Below, in pieces: positions 53,191 through 64,000 of a DNA stretch of 64,000 nt (the stretch's first letter is position 1; every line of letters starts with the position of its first letter). Source of the stretch: Mycolicibacter heraklionensis (GTDB lineage: Bacteria; Actinomycetota; Actinomycetes; Mycobacteriales; Mycobacteriaceae); the NCBI RefSeq assembly GCF_001021505.1, contig NZ_LDPO01000002.1, positions 310,001-374,000 on the forward strand, written 5' to 3'. The notes beneath the pieces were generated by a model, which was not told the DNA's origin, did no database searches, and was given only the letters and a program-made list of their open reading frames with translations. A program made the translations under genes and the position numbers.

Positions 53191-55145
53191 CCCGACATCC
53201 GTTGCTGTTCAGCGGCGCCCGCCGCGCCGTCGGCTCCCAGCGCCTCAAGGACAGCGGCGGCGGTCGCCGCGCCGATCCCCGGGATCGAGGTGAGCTCTTC
53301 GACGGTAGCCCTTTTCAGCCGTGCCACCGAACCGAAATGGGAGATCAGCACCTTGCGCCGATGCTCGCCGAGCCCGGGCACCGCATCCAGCACCGACTCC
53401 GTCATCCGCTTGGAGCGCTTGCTCCGGTGGTAGGTGATGGCGAACCGGTGCGCCTCGTCACGAATGCGCTGCAACAGGTAGAGCCCTTCGCTCTGCCTCG
53501 GCAGGATGATCGGGTCCGGCTCAGACGGCACCCACACCTCTTCCAATCGTTTGGCCAGGCCGATGGTGGCGACGTCGGTGATACCGAGCTCGGCCAGCAC
53601 AGCGGCCGCGGCATTGACCTGTGGCGCACCGCCGTCCACCACGTAGAGGTTCGGCGGGTAGGCGAACTTACGCGATTTTCCTTCCGGGGCAAGAATTTCG
53701 GCGTCCAGGTGGCGGCGGAACCGACGACGTGTCACTTCGGCGATCGAGGCCACATCGTCGGACCGCCCCTCACCGGCGGCCTCCCGAATCGCGAAGTGGC
53801 GGTAGTCCGACTTGCGGGGCAAGCCGTCCTCGAACACCACCAGCGACCCGACCACATCGGTGCCCTGCACATGACTGATGTCGACGCACTCAATGCGCAG
53901 CGGAGCGTCGGGCAGGCCCAGGGATTCCTGAATATTCTGCAGCGCAGCAGATCTGGCGGTGAAATCCCCTGCCCGTTTCATCTTGTGTTGCTGCAGTGCA
54001 TCTTTGGCATTGCGCTCGACCGTCTCCGCCAGCACCCGCTTGTCCCCGCGCAGCGGCACCCGCAGCGAGACCCGCGAACCCCGCAGCTTCGACAACCAGC
54101 TGGTCAGCTCGTCCGAGTTGGCCGGCAGGCAGGGCACCAGCACCTCGCGCGGCACCGGGTTGGTGGGTTCGTCTGCCGCACCTTCCAATTCGGCCTGGTC
54201 CCCGTAGAACTGGGTGACGAACTGCTCGACCAGCTGTTCCAGGGAGCTCTCGGCGTCGCCGGGGTCGCCGGGCTTCTCGACGATCCAGCCGCGCTGTCCG
54301 CGCACCCGTCCACCGCGCACGTGAAACACCTGAACCGCCGCTTCCAGCTCGTCGTCGGCGAATGCCACCACGTCGGCGTCGGTACCGTCACCGAGCACCA
54401 CGGCCTGCTTTTCCAGCGCCCGTTTCAGCGCGGCGACGTCGTCGCGCAAGCGCGCGGCCCGCTCAAAGTCGAGTTCGTCGGAGGCGGCCAGCATCTGCTG
54501 CTCCAGACTGCGGACCAACCGGTCGGTCTTGCCGGCCAAAAAGTCGCAGAAGTCGTCCACGATCCGCCGGTGCTCCTCGGCGCTCACCCGCCCGACGCAC
54601 GGCGCCGAGCACTTACCGATGTAGCCCAGCAGGCAGGGCCGGCCGATCTGCTGATGGCGCTTGAACACCCCGGCCGAGCAGGTGCGGGCCGGAAACACCC
54701 GCAGCAGCAGGTCCAGGGTTTCGCGAATCGCCCAGGCGTGCGAGTAGGGACCGAAGTAGCGCACCCCCTTGCGGCGCGGCCCGCGGTAGACCATCAGCCG
54801 CGGGTACTCCTCGCCTCTGGTGACCGCCAGCACCGGGTAGCTCTTGTCGTCGCGGTAGCGGACGTTGAAGCGCGGGTCGAACTCCTTGATCCAGTTGTAT
54901 TCCAGCTGGAGAGCCTCGACCTCGGTGTTGACCACCGTCCACTCCACCTTGCCGGCGGTGGTCACCATCTGGCGGGTCCGCGGGTGCAGGCCGGCGATGT
55001 CGGCGAAGTACGACGTCAGCCGGGACCGCAGGTTTTTCGCCTTGCCCACGTAGATGACCCGGCCGTGCGGGTCGACGAACCGGTAGACGCCGGGCGCGAC
55101 GGGAATGGACCCGGGCGCCGGGCGATAGGTCGCGGGGTCTGGCAC
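53187..55145 (-). CDS. uvrC: UvrC excinuclease subunit
   Basis: Nucleotide-excision-repair nuclease that makes both incisions with UvrB. The 652 residues have an N-terminal GIY-YIG domain (about 15-95; [21 protein letters not shown]), a UVR domain near 208-243, an RNase H-like C-terminal nuclease ([20 protein letters not shown]) and paired helix-hairpin-helix motifs ([24 protein letters not shown]). GTG 55145 is the start. It corresponds to Rv1420. Confidence 0.96.
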   Translation of the reverse strand: MPDPATYRPAPGSIPVAPGVYRFVDPHGRVIYVGKAKNLRSRLTSYFADIAGLHPRTRQMVTTAGKVEWTVVNTEVEALQLEYNWIKEFDPRFNVRYRDDKSYPVLAVTRGEEYPRLMVYRGPRRKGVRYFGPYSHAWAIRETLDLLLRVFPARTCSAGVFKRHQQIGRPCLLGYIGKCSAPCVGRVSAEEHRRIVDDFCDFLAGKTDRLVRSLEQQMLAASDELDFERAARLRDDVAALKRALEKQAVVLGDGTDADVVAFADDELEAAVQVFHVRGGRVRGQRGWIVEKPGDPGDAESSLEQLVEQFVTQFYGDQAELEGAADEPTNPVPREVLVPCLPANSDELTSWLSKLRGSRVSLRVPLRGDKRVLAETVERNAKDALQQHKMKRAGDFTARSAALQNIQESLGLPDAPLRIECVDISHVQGTDVVGSLVVFEDGLPRKSDYRHFAIREAAGEGRSDDVASIAEVTRRRFRRHLDAEILAPEGKSRKFAYPPNLYVVDGGAPQVNAAAAVLAELGITDVATIGLAKRLEEVWVPSEPDPIILPRQSEGLYLLQRIRDEAHRFAITYHRSKRSKRMTESVLDAVPGLGEHRRKVLISHFGSVARLKRATVEELTSIPGIGAATAAAVLEALGADGAAGAAEQQRMSG

Positions 55146-55166
55146 GGGTTCCAGGCTACTTTCTGC

Positions 55167-55213
55167 GGCGAGCAGACGTGAAAGTCGCGGATTTCATGCC
55201 AAATAGGGTGCTT

Positions 55214-55228
<15 letters not shown>
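55167..55228. terminator. 18-bp perfect inverted repeat between Rv1417-like gene and uvrC
   Basis: GGCGAGCAGACGTGAAAG (55167-55184) and its exact complement CTTTCACGTCTGCTCGCC (55211-55228) frame a 26-nt AT-rich loop. On the minus strand the 5' arm encodes the last residues and TGA stop of the Rv1417-like gene. It could act as a terminator that separates the rib cluster from uvrC. Confidence 0.5.
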
Positions 55229-56163
<935 letters not shown>

Positions 56164-57441
56164 CTACAGCGCTCCACCGAATTCGTCCGGCAGCAACGAG
56201 GAGTCGTCGAAGTCCTCCAAGCCGGTCAGTTCGTGGCCCATCCGGTCTCGCTTGGTCAGCAGGTAGCGGATGTTCTCCGAATTGGCCCGCACCGGCAGCG
56301 GTACCCGCTCGATGATGTGCAACCCGTAGCCGTCCAGCCCGACGCGCTTGGCCGGGTTGTTGGTGAGCAGCCGCATCGAACGAACACCGAGGTCCGAGAG
56401 GATCTGCGCCCCGATTCCGTAATCGCGTGCATCGGCCGGCAAACCCAGCTTGAGGTTGGCGTCGACGGTGTCGTCACCGGCATCCTGCAGCTGGTAGGCC
56501 TGCAGTTTGTGCAGCAGCCCGATGCCGCGGCCCTCATGCCCACGCATGTAGAGCACCACCCCGCGGCCCTCCTGCGCGACCATCGCCAGCGCCGCGTCCA
56601 GCTGGGGGCCGCAGTCGCAGCGCCGGGAGCCGAACACGTCGCCGGTCAGGCACTCCGAGTGCACCCGAACGAGCACGTCGTCGCCGTCGTTGTGCGGCCC
56701 GGCGATCTCGCCGCGCACCAGCGCGACATGCTCGACGTCCTCGTAGATGCTGGTGTAGCCGACCGCGCGGAACTCGCCGTGCCGGGTCGGGATGCGGGCC
56801 TCGGCGACCCGCTCGATGTGCTTCTCGTGCTTGCGGCGCCACTCGATCATGTCGGCGATGGAGATCAGGGCCAGGCCGTGCTCGTCGGCGAAGACCCTCA
56901 GCTCTTCGGTCTGGGCCATGGCGCCCTCGTCCTTCTGGCTGACGATCTCGCAGATCGCGCCGGCGGGCTGCAGGCCGGCCATCCGGGCCAGGTCGACCGC
57001 GGCCTCGGTGTGGCCCGGCCGGCGCAGCACCCCGCCGTCCTTGGCGCGCAGTGGCACCACGTGGCCCGGGCGGGTGAAATCGTCGGCGGCACTGGCCGGG
57101 TCGGCCAGCAAGCGCATCGTGGTGGCCCGGTCAGAAGCCGAAATCCCGGTTCCGACGTTGTTTTTCGCGTCGACGGTGACGGTGTAGGCGGTGCCGTGCT
57201 TGTCCTGGTTCACCGCATACATGGGCAGCAGGCCCAGCCGGTCGCAGATGGCGCCGTCCAGCGGCACGCACAGATAGCCGGAGGTGTAGCGGACCATGAA
57301 CGCCACCAGCTCGGGGGTGGCCTTCTCGGCGGCGAAGATCAGATCGCCTTCGTTCTCGCGGTCCTCGTCGTCGATGACGACGACGGCCTTGCCGGCCGCG
57401 ATGTCGGCAACCGCCCGCTCGACGGTGTCCAACTTCGTCAT
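56164..57441 (-). CDS. ribBA: Bifunctional DHBP synthase / GTP cyclohydrolase II
   Basis: Makes two precursors of riboflavin. Residues 1-200 are the dihydroxybutanone phosphate synthase ([42 protein letters not shown]). Residues 206-425 are GTP cyclohydrolase II with zinc ligands in [20 protein letters not shown] 57441 gives 425 residues, the size of Rv1415 (ribA2). It overlaps neither neighbour and is followed directly by ribH. Confidence 0.96.
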   Translation of the reverse strand: MTKLDTVERAVADIAAGKAVVVIDDEDRENEGDLIFAAEKATPELVAFMVRYTSGYLCVPLDGAICDRLGLLPMYAVNQDKHGTAYTVTVDAKNNVGTGISASDRATTMRLLADPASAADDFTRPGHVVPLRAKDGGVLRRPGHTEAAVDLARMAGLQPAGAICEIVSQKDEGAMAQTEELRVFADEHGLALISIADMIEWRRKHEKHIERVAEARIPTRHGEFRAVGYTSIYEDVEHVALVRGEIAGPHNDGDDVLVRVHSECLTGDVFGSRRCDCGPQLDAALAMVAQEGRGVVLYMRGHEGRGIGLLHKLQAYQLQDAGDDTVDANLKLGLPADARDYGIGAQILSDLGVRSMRLLTNNPAKRVGLDGYGLHIIERVPLPVRANSENIRYLLTKRDRMGHELTGLEDFDDSSLLPDEFGGAL

Positions 57442-57537
57442 CTGTGCCACCTTGGTTTCGCCGTCGGAAAGCGCCCCGTCGGCGCAACCCGCCCAACCAG
57501 TATGAACCACCCCGGACCCACGGTTCGCCCCGTGGAC

Positions 57538-58146
57538 TCATTCCGTGGGCTTTGTCACCAGTCGCTCGACGTACTTGGCGATCACGTCCACCTCGAGATT
57601 GACCAGCGTGCCGACCGCGGCCCGGCCCAGCGTGGTCAGCTCCAGCGTGGTCGGAATCAGCGAGACTTCAAAGAAGTCATCGGGATCAGCGCCGAGCCCG
57701 GACACCGTCAGCGAGGTCCCGTCGACGGTGATCGAGCCCTTCTCCACCACGTAACGGGCCAGCGACGCCGGCAGCCCGATCCGCACCACCTCCCAGTGCT
57801 GCCCCGGGGTGCGGGCCAGGACCCGCCCGGTGCCGTCGACGTGGCCCTGCACGATGTGCCCGCCCAGCCTGCTGTTCAGAGCCGCCGCACGTTCCAGGTT
57901 CACCGGGCTGCCGACCTGCAACGATCCCAGGCTGGACCGATCCAGCGTCTCGCGCATCACGTCGGCGCTGAATCGACCGCCGGGCTGCACATCGACCACG
58001 GTCAGGCACACCCCGTTGACGGCGATCGAGTCGCCGTGGCGGGCGTCGGAGGTGACGGTGGGGCCACAGATGACCAGGCGCGCAGCGTCGGCGAGGTCCT
58101 CACGGCCGACCAGCTCGCCCAGTTCCTCGACGATTCCGGTGAACAT
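57538..58146 (-). CDS. ribE: Riboflavin synthase alpha chain
   Basis: Last enzyme of the pathway, a homotrimer of two-barrel subunits. The 202 residues have two similar lumazine-binding barrels: residues 1-95 (MFTGIVEELGELV, GDSIAVNGVCLTVVD) and 96-200 (LGGHIVQGHVDGTG, GSITVDGTSLTVSG). The start is ATG 58146, divergent from lprG. It corresponds to Rv1412 (ribC). The 96-bp gap to ribBA holds no visible gene or riboswitch. Confidence 0.94.
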   Translation of the reverse strand: MFTGIVEELGELVGREDLADAARLVICGPTVTSDARHGDSIAVNGVCLTVVDVQPGGRFSADVMRETLDRSSLGSLQVGSPVNLERAAALNSRLGGHIVQGHVDGTGRVLARTPGQHWEVVRIGLPASLARYVVEKGSITVDGTSLTVSGLGADPDDFFEVSLIPTTLELTTLGRAAVGTLVNLEVDVIAKYVERLVTKPTE

Positions 58147-58183
58147 CGCACCAGGCTAGACCGCGCCTGCCCGGCGGCCTCTA

Positions 58184-58189
58184 TACGAT
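58184..58189 (+). promoter_or_regulatory. -10 element TACGAT of leaderless lprG transcript
   Basis: TACGAT ends 7 nt before ATG 58197, the same spacing and hexamer as at ctaA. It favours 58197 over the ATG at 58188, which lies inside the promoter element. Confidence 0.5.
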
Positions 58190-58196
58190 GTCCCCC

Positions 58197-58886
58197 ATGC
58201 GCAGACTTCTCATTGCCCTGGCCACCGCGACCACCGCCGCCGCGCTGTTCGCCGGCTGTTCTTCCAAGGATGCCGGCGGACCGCTGCCGGACGCGACGAC
58301 GCTGGTCAAGGAATCGGCCACCACCACCGCCAACCTCCAGAGTGCGCATCTGGCGCTCTCGGTGACCGGCCAGATCAAGAACCTTCCGGTCAAGACCCTC
58401 GAGGGTGACCTGACCACCCAGCCGACCACCGCGGCCAAGGGCAGCGCGACGATCATGATGCTGGGCTCGGACGTCGACGCCAAGTTCATCGTCATCGACG
58501 GTGACCTGTACGCGGCGATCACCGGCGATGACTACGACAACTACGGCGCCGCCGACAAGATCTACGACGTGGCCGCGATCCTGAGCCCGGACAAGGGGTT
58601 GGCCAACATGCTGTCCAACCTGACCGACACCAAGTCCGCCGGCCGCGACACCATCAACGGCCAGAAGGCCGTCCGCGTCACCGGCAACGCGCCCGCTGAC
58701 GCCGTGAACTCGCTGGCGCCGCAGCTGAAGGCCACCGCACCGACGCCCGCCACGGTCTGGATCCAGGAGGACGGTGACCACCAGTTGGTTCAGGCCCAGC
58801 TCGACCCCAGCGCGGGCAACGCCATCCAGATGACCCTGTCGAACTGGAACGCACCGGTCACGATTGAGAAGCCGGCGGGAGCGTAA
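58197..58886 (+). CDS. lprG: LprG triacylglyceride/lipoglycan-binding lipoprotein
   Basis: Exported lipoprotein that carries triacylated lipids and lipoglycans to the outer envelope together with P55. The 229 residues start with a signal peptide and the lipobox LFAGC (Cys21). The mature part has the family segments [14 protein letters not shown] ([12 protein letters not shown]), [26 protein letters not shown] and [23 protein letters not shown] 58197 is supported by a leaderless promoter. Its TAA overlaps the P55 ATG. Confidence 0.93.
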   Translation: MRRLLIALATATTAAALFAGCSSKDAGGPLPDATTLVKESATTTANLQSAHLALSVTGQIKNLPVKTLEGDLTTQPTTAAKGSATIMMLGSDVDAKFIVIDGDLYAAITGDDYDNYGAADKIYDVAAILSPDKGLANMLSNLTDTKSAGRDTINGQKAVRVTGNAPADAVNSLAPQLKATAPTPATVWIQEDGDHQLVQAQLDPSAGNAIQMTLSNWNAPVTIEKPAGA

Positions 58887-60427
58887 TGCGGGTCAACCGC
58901 ACACTCGCGATCGGCGCCGGCAGCCTCGCCGTCCTGCTCGGTGCCCTCGACACCTACGTCGTGGTCACGATCATGCGCGACATCATGGCTCCGCAGCCGG
59001 CCGGTGTCGGCATCCCGATCAACAAGATCCAGCAGCTCACGCCGATCATCACCTGCTACCTGCTGGGCTACATCGCTGCGATGCCGCTGCTGGGCCGGGC
59101 GTCGGACCGGTTCGGCCGCAAGCTGCTGTTGCAGGTCAGCCTGGCCACGTTCGCCATCGGATCGGTCGTGACGGCTCTGTCGGCCGACCTGTCGATGCTG
59201 GTGGCCGGGCGCACCATCCAGGGCATCGCGGCGGGGGCGCTGCTGCCGGTGACGTTTGCCCTCGGCGCTGACCTGTGGGCGGAGCGCCGCCGGTCGGCGG
59301 TGCTGGGCTGGATCGCCGGCGCCCAGGAACTGGGCAGTGTGCTGGGACCGCTGTACGGCATCTTTATCGTCTGGGTGCTGACCAGCTGGCGAGACGTGTT
59401 CTGGATCAACGTGCCGCTGACCCTGCTGGCCATGGTGTTGATCCACTTCAGTCTCCCCTCGCAGTCCACGGACGGCCCCCGGGAGCGGGTCGATGTGGTC
59501 GGCGGGCTGCTGCTGGCGGTGATCCTGGGACTGTTGACGATCGGCCTCTACAACCCCGACCCCAGCGCCAAGCAGGCGCTTCCCGACCACGGTGTGGCGT
59601 ACCTGTTGTTCGCGGCGATCGCGCTGGTGGCGTTCACGGTCTGGGAGATCAGGTCACCGACGAAGCTTCTCGACCCGACCGGCGCCCGGATCGGCCCGTT
59701 TCTGGCCGCGTTGGGCTCCTCGCTCTGCGCCGGCGCCGCGCTGATGGTCACCCTGGTTGACGTCGAACTGTTCGGCCAGGGCGTGCTGGGAAAGACCCAG
59801 AACGAGGCGGCGATGCTGCTGCTGTGGTTCCTGGCCGCACTGCCCGTCGGCGCCGTGGTGGGCGGCGCGATCGCCACCATGGTCGGTGACCGGCTGGTGA
59901 CGTTCGCCGGGCTGCTGATCGCCGCCGTGGGCTACTGGCTGATCTCGAAGTGGCCGGTGGACCTGATGGCCTACCACCACGAGATTCTCGGCCTGAGCCT
60001 TCCGGCGGCACACACCGACCAGTTGCTGGCCGGGTTCGGTTTGGGCCTGGTGATCGGACCGCTGACCTCAGCGGTGATGCGGGCGGTGCCGCCGCGCGAG
60101 CACGGCATCGCCGCGGCGGGTGTGGTGGTGGCCCGGATGACCGGGATGCTGATCGGCATGGCCGCGCTGTCGGCGTGGGGCCTCTACCGGTTCAACCAGA
60201 TCCTGGCCGGCCTGCCCAAGGTGCCCGGCGCCAGCCTCGCCGAGAAGATGGCTGCCACCGCGGCCAACTCCAAGCTGGCCTTCGCGGAGATGTACGGCGA
60301 GATCTTCGGGATCACCGCCATCATCTGTGTGGTGGGTGCGGTGCTCGGGCTCTTCATCGGCAGTAACGACGTGCACGCCGAAGATCCCGAGGTGGAGCTT
60401 CGCGAGAGTGCGCCGTTGTCCAACTGA
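58886..60427 (+). CDS. P55 major facilitator superfamily exporter
   Basis: Drug/lipid exporter with 14 predicted helices, 513 residues, of the DHA2 group. It works with LprG in triacylglyceride transport and contributes to drug resistance in mycobacteria. Visible motifs are [17 protein letters not shown], the loop motif [14 protein letters not shown] and motif C-like [17 protein letters not shown] 58886 overlaps the lprG stop, so both are translationally coupled. It corresponds to Rv1410c. It converges with ribD. Confidence 0.95.
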   Translation: MRVNRTLAIGAGSLAVLLGALDTYVVVTIMRDIMAPQPAGVGIPINKIQQLTPIITCYLLGYIAAMPLLGRASDRFGRKLLLQVSLATFAIGSVVTALSADLSMLVAGRTIQGIAAGALLPVTFALGADLWAERRRSAVLGWIAGAQELGSVLGPLYGIFIVWVLTSWRDVFWINVPLTLLAMVLIHFSLPSQSTDGPRERVDVVGGLLLAVILGLLTIGLYNPDPSAKQALPDHGVAYLLFAAIALVAFTVWEIRSPTKLLDPTGARIGPFLAALGSSLCAGAALMVTLVDVELFGQGVLGKTQNEAAMLLLWFLAALPVGAVVGGAIATMVGDRLVTFAGLLIAAVGYWLISKWPVDLMAYHHEILGLSLPAAHTDQLLAGFGLGLVIGPLTSAVMRAVPPREHGIAAAGVVVARMTGMLIGMAALSAWGLYRFNQILAGLPKVPGASLAEKMAATAANSKLAFAEMYGEIFGITAIICVVGAVLGLFIGSNDVHAEDPEVELRESAPLSN

Positions 60428-60432
60428 GCCCG

Positions 60433-60453
60433 GCGTGTCGTGTACTGACACGC
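60433..60453. terminator. Hairpin repeat between convergent genes, copy B
   Basis: GCGTGTC / GACACGC stem with a 7-nt loop between P55 (+) and ribD (-). It belongs to the same repeat as 7645-7665, which also sits between convergent genes. Confidence 0.5.
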
Positions 60454-60472
60454 TCGCTCGCGGACAGGTGCG

Positions 60473-61504
60473 CTAGTGCGGGACGAGCGATAGCAGCAGG
60501 TCGGGGCCGATCTGCTCCATGGTGTCGAAGCGCCAGCGCAATGCCCGGGCAATGTTGGGCACGCCGACGTCGTCGACGGCGGTGACCGGCCCGCCCAGCA
60601 GAATCGGCGCCACGTAGGCCAGGATGCGGTCGATGGCTCCGGCCCGCAGGAACGCTCCGGCCAGCGTGGGCCCACCCTCGAGCAGCACGTCGGTGCGGTC
60701 GGAAAGCGCCCGCAGCACCTCGGCCGGGTCGTGGGTGCGGATCACCATGGTGCGCGAGTCGTCGTTGAGCACGTGCGCGTCCGCGGAGATCTCGCGTTCC
60801 CCGACCACCACCCGCAGCGGTTGACGATCGGCCAGGGTGCCGTCGGGTAGCCGGGCCGTGAGCGTGGGATCGTCGACGAGCACGGTGCCGGTGCCGACCA
60901 CGATGGCGTCGGCTGCCGCCCGACGACGGTGCAGGTCAGCCCGGGCCGCCTCGCTGGTGATCCACTGACTGGATCCGTCGGCAGCCGCGCTGCGACCGTC
61001 GATGCTGGTGGCGTACTTCCAGGTGACGTGCGGCCGACCGGTGCGTTGCTTGTGCAGCCACTCCCGCAACGGACCGGCGCTCACGGCCGCGGCTTGCACA
61101 CCAGAGATCACCCGCACGCCCGCATCGGCCAGCCGCCCCGCCCCGCCCCCGGCGTCCGGGTTGGGGTCGTCGACGGCGTAGACCACCTGCGCCACCCCGG
61201 CGGCCAGCAACGCATCCACGCACGGCGGGGTTTTGCCGTGGTGATTGCACGGTTCCAGCGTGATGACCGCCGTACCGCCGGCGCTCAGGTCGCCGGCCCG
61301 GCGCAGCGCCACCACCTCGGCGTGCGCCTCACCGGCCGGACGGGTCCCCCCGACGCCGGCCACCCGGCCGTCGCGGTCCAGAATGACCGCGCCCACCGGA
61401 GGATTCGGATAGGTGTTGCCCTTGACCCGCTGCGCCTGTTCGATCGCCAGCAGCATCGCTGCGTCATGGTCGACGGCATGCTCGGCGGCCGGCCTGGTGC
61501 TCAT
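60473..61504 (-). CDS. ribD: RibD riboflavin deaminase/reductase
   Basis: Bifunctional enzyme: an N-terminal cytidine-deaminase-like domain (1-145) with zinc motifs [11 protein letters not shown] and [12 protein letters not shown], and a C-terminal reductase domain with [19 protein letters not shown] and [16 protein letters not shown]. The 343 residues fit Rv1409 (ribG). ATG 61504 overlaps the rpe stop. The rib genes are thus split into two blocks by lprG-P55. Confidence 0.95.
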   Translation of the reverse strand: MSTRPAAEHAVDHDAAMLLAIEQAQRVKGNTYPNPPVGAVILDRDGRVAGVGGTRPAGEAHAEVVALRRAGDLSAGGTAVITLEPCNHHGKTPPCVDALLAAGVAQVVYAVDDPNPDAGGGAGRLADAGVRVISGVQAAAVSAGPLREWLHKQRTGRPHVTWKYATSIDGRSAAADGSSQWITSEAARADLHRRRAAADAIVVGTGTVLVDDPTLTARLPDGTLADRQPLRVVVGEREISADAHVLNDDSRTMVIRTHDPAEVLRALSDRTDVLLEGGPTLAGAFLRAGAIDRILAYVAPILLGGPVTAVDDVGVPNIARALRWRFDTMEQIGPDLLLSLVPH

Positions 61505-62178
61505 GCGCGCAGATGCGGTGACGCAGCCAAGGCCTGGCGGCGCAGTGATTCAACAGCGACGCCCGGGTCGGCGGCGCTGTAGACGGCAGAGCCGGCGACA
61601 AAGCAGTCGACGCCGGCCGCGGCGGCCTGTTCGATGGTGTCGGCGTTGATGCCGCCGTCAATCTCCACCAGGATGCTCAACTCCCCGGCATCGACCAGCT
61701 TGCGCACCGCACGGACCTTGCTGAGCACCTCGGGGATGAAGGACTGCCCGCCGAATCCGGGCTCCACCGACATCACCAGCAGGGTGTCGAAGTCCCGCAG
61801 GATCTCCAGGTAGGGCTCCAGCGGCGTGCCGGGCTTGATGCTGAGTCCGGCTTTGGCGCCCGCGGCGCGAATGTCGCGGGCTACGGCGACGGGATTGTCG
61901 GTGGCCTCGGCGTGGAAGGTCACGTTGTAGGCGCCGGCCTCGGCGTAGGGCGGCGCCCAGCGACCCGGATCCTCGATCATCAGATGGCAGTCCATCGGGA
62001 TGTCGGTGGCCGCCAGCAGGCTCTGCACCACCGGCAGGCCCAGCGTCAGGTTCGGAACGAAGTGGGCGTCCATCACATCGACGTGCAGCCAGTCCGCGCC
62101 CTTCACAGCGGCGGCCTCATCGGCGAGGCGGGCGAAATCGGCCGACAGGATCGACGGCGCGATCATGGCTCGTGACAT
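61501..62178 (-). CDS. rpe: Ribulose-phosphate 3-epimerase
   Basis: Pentose phosphate TIM-barrel enzyme with metal ligands in [13 protein letters not shown] and CHLMIEDP and the loop [10 protein letters not shown]. The 225 residues start at ATG 62178, 4 bp after the rsmB stop. It supplies xylulose-5-phosphate for the tkt/tal pathway encoded in the same window. It corresponds to Rv1408. Confidence 0.95.
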   Translation of the reverse strand: MSRAMIAPSILSADFARLADEAAAVKGADWLHVDVMDAHFVPNLTLGLPVVQSLLAATDIPMDCHLMIEDPGRWAPPYAEAGAYNVTFHAEATDNPVAVARDIRAAGAKAGLSIKPGTPLEPYLEILRDFDTLLVMSVEPGFGGQSFIPEVLSKVRAVRKLVDAGELSILVEIDGGINADTIEQAAAAGVDCFVAGSAVYSAADPGVAVESLRRQALAASPHLRA

Positions 62179-62182
62179 GGGC

Positions 62183-63589
62183 TCAGATTACTTGTAGCGC
62201 CGCAGCGAACATGGCGTCGGTACCGTGCCGGTGCGGCCACAGCTGCACGTGCGGGCCGTCTCCGAGCGCGTCGACCGGCGTGAACAGTTCCCGGGTGTCC
62301 AACGCGCGCACCGGATGCCGCCGCAACGCGTCGGCCACCACACCGACCGTCTCGGCCAGGTGCGGCGAGCAGGTCGCATACAGCACCACTCCCCCCGGCC
62401 GGGTCAGACCGATCGCCGCGGCCAGCAACTCACGCTGCAGTTTCGCCAGCACCGGGATGTCGGCGGGCTGACGGCGCCACCGGGCTTCGGGCCGCCGGCG
62501 CAGGGCGCCCAGACCGGTGCAGGGCGCGTCGACCAGCACCCGGTCGAAGCCGGGTTCCAGACCGGACTCGCGGCCATCGGCGGTCAGCACCTCTACGCCC
62601 AGGCCCCGGGTGTTCTCGGCGACCAGTGCGGCCCGGTGCGCCGCCTGCTCCACCGCGGTCACCCGCGCTCCGGTCTGCGCTCCGAGGGCGGCCAGCAGCG
62701 CGGTCTTGCCGCCCGGTCCGGCGCACAGGTCCAACCACCGGCCGGTGTCGGCCTCGACCGGAGCCAGCGTGAGGGCACGTGCCACCAGCTGGCTGCCCTC
62801 GTCCTGGACCAGGGCCTGACCGGCGCGCACGGCGTCAAGCTGCCCGGGGTCGCCGCCGGGCAGATAGACGGCGTAGGGCGAATACCGGCCGACTTCGCCG
62901 CCCACCGCGGCGGCCAACTCGGCCGCAGTCAGGGCGCCCGGTCGGGCCGCGAGATGCACCCGGGGGCGCTCGTCGTCAGCGGCCAGCACCGTATCGAGCT
63001 CACCGGCGGCGGCCCCCAGCGCGTCGGCGAATGCCTGCGCGATCCAGCGCGGGTGGGCGCGGACGAACGCGGCGTGGCCGATCGGGTCGCTGTCGGCGTT
63101 CGGCGCCAGTTCCGCGGTCCAGGACTGCTCGTCGCGGGTGCTGATGGTGCGCAGCACTCCGTTGACGAAACCTGCTCGTGCAGAGTCGAATTCGATAGCC
63201 GCCTGCTCGACGGTGGTCGATACCGCCGCGTGCGGCTCGACGCGGGTGCGAAGGAGTTGATAGCTGCCCAGCCGCAGCAGGTCCAGCAGCACCGGGTTGA
63301 TGGTGTCGGGTGAGCGCTGCGCGGCCGCGCCGATGATCGCGTCGAGCAGTCCGCGGACCCGGCAGGTGCCGTAGGTCAGTTCGGTGGCGAAAGCGGCGTC
63401 GCGGCCGGTGATTCCGCGCTCGGCCAGCAGCGCCGGCAGCGCCAGGTTGGCGTAGGCATCGCGCTGCGAGACCGCCTGCAGCACATCGAATGCGGCGCGC
63501 CGCGCCGGGTCCAGCGGCTTCCGGCGGGGTTTGCGCGGGCCGGCCTGGGGGCGCTGCGGCCGGCGCTGGCCTCGTTGCGGTCCGGTCAT
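62183..63589 (-). CDS. rsmB: 16S rRNA m5C967 methyltransferase RsmB (Fmu/Sun family)
   Basis: SAM-dependent rRNA cytosine-5 methyltransferase of 468 residues. The N-terminal 150 residues form a NusB-like domain ([31 protein letters not shown]). The methyltransferase domain has [11 protein letters not shown] for SAM and the catalytic Cys pair DAPCTGLG and ATCSPH. ATG 63589 overlaps the fmt stop; a basic Arg/Pro-rich N-tail ([19 protein letters not shown]) may help RNA binding. It corresponds to Rv1407 (fmu). Confidence 0.94.
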   Translation of the reverse strand: MTGPQRGQRRPQRPQAGPRKPRRKPLDPARRAAFDVLQAVSQRDAYANLALPALLAERGITGRDAAFATELTYGTCRVRGLLDAIIGAAAQRSPDTINPVLLDLLRLGSYQLLRTRVEPHAAVSTTVEQAAIEFDSARAGFVNGVLRTISTRDEQSWTAELAPNADSDPIGHAAFVRAHPRWIAQAFADALGAAAGELDTVLAADDERPRVHLAARPGALTAAELAAAVGGEVGRYSPYAVYLPGGDPGQLDAVRAGQALVQDEGSQLVARALTLAPVEADTGRWLDLCAGPGGKTALLAALGAQTGARVTAVEQAAHRAALVAENTRGLGVEVLTADGRESGLEPGFDRVLVDAPCTGLGALRRRPEARWRRQPADIPVLAKLQRELLAAAIGLTRPGGVVLYATCSPHLAETVGVVADALRRHPVRALDTRELFTPVDALGDGPHVQLWPHRHGTDAMFAAALQVI

Positions 63590-64000
63590 GACGCCCGCAC
63601 CTGCGAGTCGAGCCGGGCGCCACGGGCCCAGTCGGCGGCGGCCATGAGTTTCTTTCCGGGTGGCTGGATCTGGCCCAACCGCAGCGGCTCCGACCCGGTG
63701 CCGACCCACACGTGTCGCCGGTCGACTTGAATATCCCCGGGTGACAGTCCTTCTGGCCCATCGTCGGCGAGGCCGACGGGACCGACCCTGACGCGCAGGT
63801 CACCGATCATGGTCCAGGCGCCCGGATTCGGGGTGACAGCGCGGATCCGGCGCTCGATCACCGCGGCCGGCAAGTCCCAGCGCACCCGTGCATCCTCGAC
63901 GCTGATCTTCGGCGCATAGCTGACCCCCTCGCTCGGCTGTGGCACCGCGTGTAGCGCGCCGTCGGCGATTCCGTCGAGGGTCGCCGCCAGCAGTTCGGCA
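63586..64000 (-). CDS. fmt: Methionyl-tRNA formyltransferase, C-terminal part
   Basis: Only the C-terminal 137 residues are in the window; the frame is open to base 64000 and the N-terminal catalytic domain lies beyond it. The visible part has the end of the linker ([22 protein letters not shown]) and the OB-fold C-domain that binds tRNA ([23 protein letters not shown]). It overlaps the rsmB start by four bases. It corresponds to Rv1406. Confidence 0.92.
   Translation of the reverse strand, partial: AELLAATLDGIADGALHAVPQPSEGVSYAPKISVEDARVRWDLPAAVIERRIRAVTPNPGAWTMIGDLRVRVGPVGLADDGPEGLSPGDIQVDRRHVWVGTGSEPLRLGQIQPPGKKLMAAADWARGARLDSQVRAS

Noticed and set aside
57442..57537. A possible FMN riboswitch before ribBA
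   Set aside because: The 96 bp lack the conserved RFN helices and loops; nothing structured could be recognised.

Overview
The window is a high-GC actinobacterial chromosome segment that reads as a Mycobacterium (sensu lato). It carries the mycobacterial signature genes ripA/ripB, lprG-P55, mptB, opcA, cuvA and PPE proteins. Its gene order is essentially the M. tuberculosis Rv1479-to-Rv1406 block in reverse, with several lineage-specific replacements. SufB lacks the intein found in M. tuberculosis, so this is not the tuberculosis complex; I cannot name the species. There are no rRNA or tRNA genes, CRISPR arrays, insertion sequences or prophage genes that I can support. No gene-free stretch exceeds 300 bases; the longest are 3220-3472, 43284-43519 and 31804-32010.

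Layout. 1-4024 (-): cell-wall hydrolase block (Rv1476-like membrane protein, ripA, ripB, moxR1). 4157-7593 (+): aconitase and its adjacent TetR regulator. 7688-10853 (-): small HTH protein, ABC-F ATPase, echA12, thioredoxin. 11020-14356: accessory genes (secreted DUF5666 protein, Tat lipoprotein amidohydrolase, degenerate metallo-beta-lactamase-fold protein). 14359-20778 (-): the complete SUF iron-sulfur cluster operon sufR-B-D-C-S-U-T. 20918-25343 (+): mptB mannosyltransferase, a two-gene ABC exporter and haem A synthase ctaA. 25299-31803: Rv1455-like gene, qor, two tandem PPE-PPW genes, NUDIX hydrolase, ctaB. 32011-38911 (+): pentose phosphate operon tkt-tal-zwf-opcA-pgl plus a small coiled-coil protein. 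38918-44881: a divergent dormancy-type module (PEP synthase and phosphoribosyltransferase/erythromycin-esterase fusion on -, Hsp20 and universal stress protein on +). 44909-48233 (-): gap-pgk-tpiA-secG. 48283-55145 (-): DUF3556-like membrane protein, whiA, cuvA, rapZ, uvrC. 55214-64000: riboflavin genes ribH, ribBA, ribE, ribD, with the lprG-P55 lipid export pair on +, then rpe, rsmB and fmt.

How it fits together. The window joins central carbon metabolism (aconitase, pentose phosphate, triose glycolysis, PEP synthase), iron-sulfur cluster and haem A/riboflavin cofactor supply, and envelope construction. The most interesting signals are regulatory: a pair of DosR-like boxes pointing in opposite directions between the Hsp20 and fusion genes, a Fur/Zur-like box directly upstream of one PPE gene, a 20-bp near-palindrome in the aconitase divergent promoter, and three families of hairpins or interspersed repeats. 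One of these repeats has extended the aconitase C-terminus.
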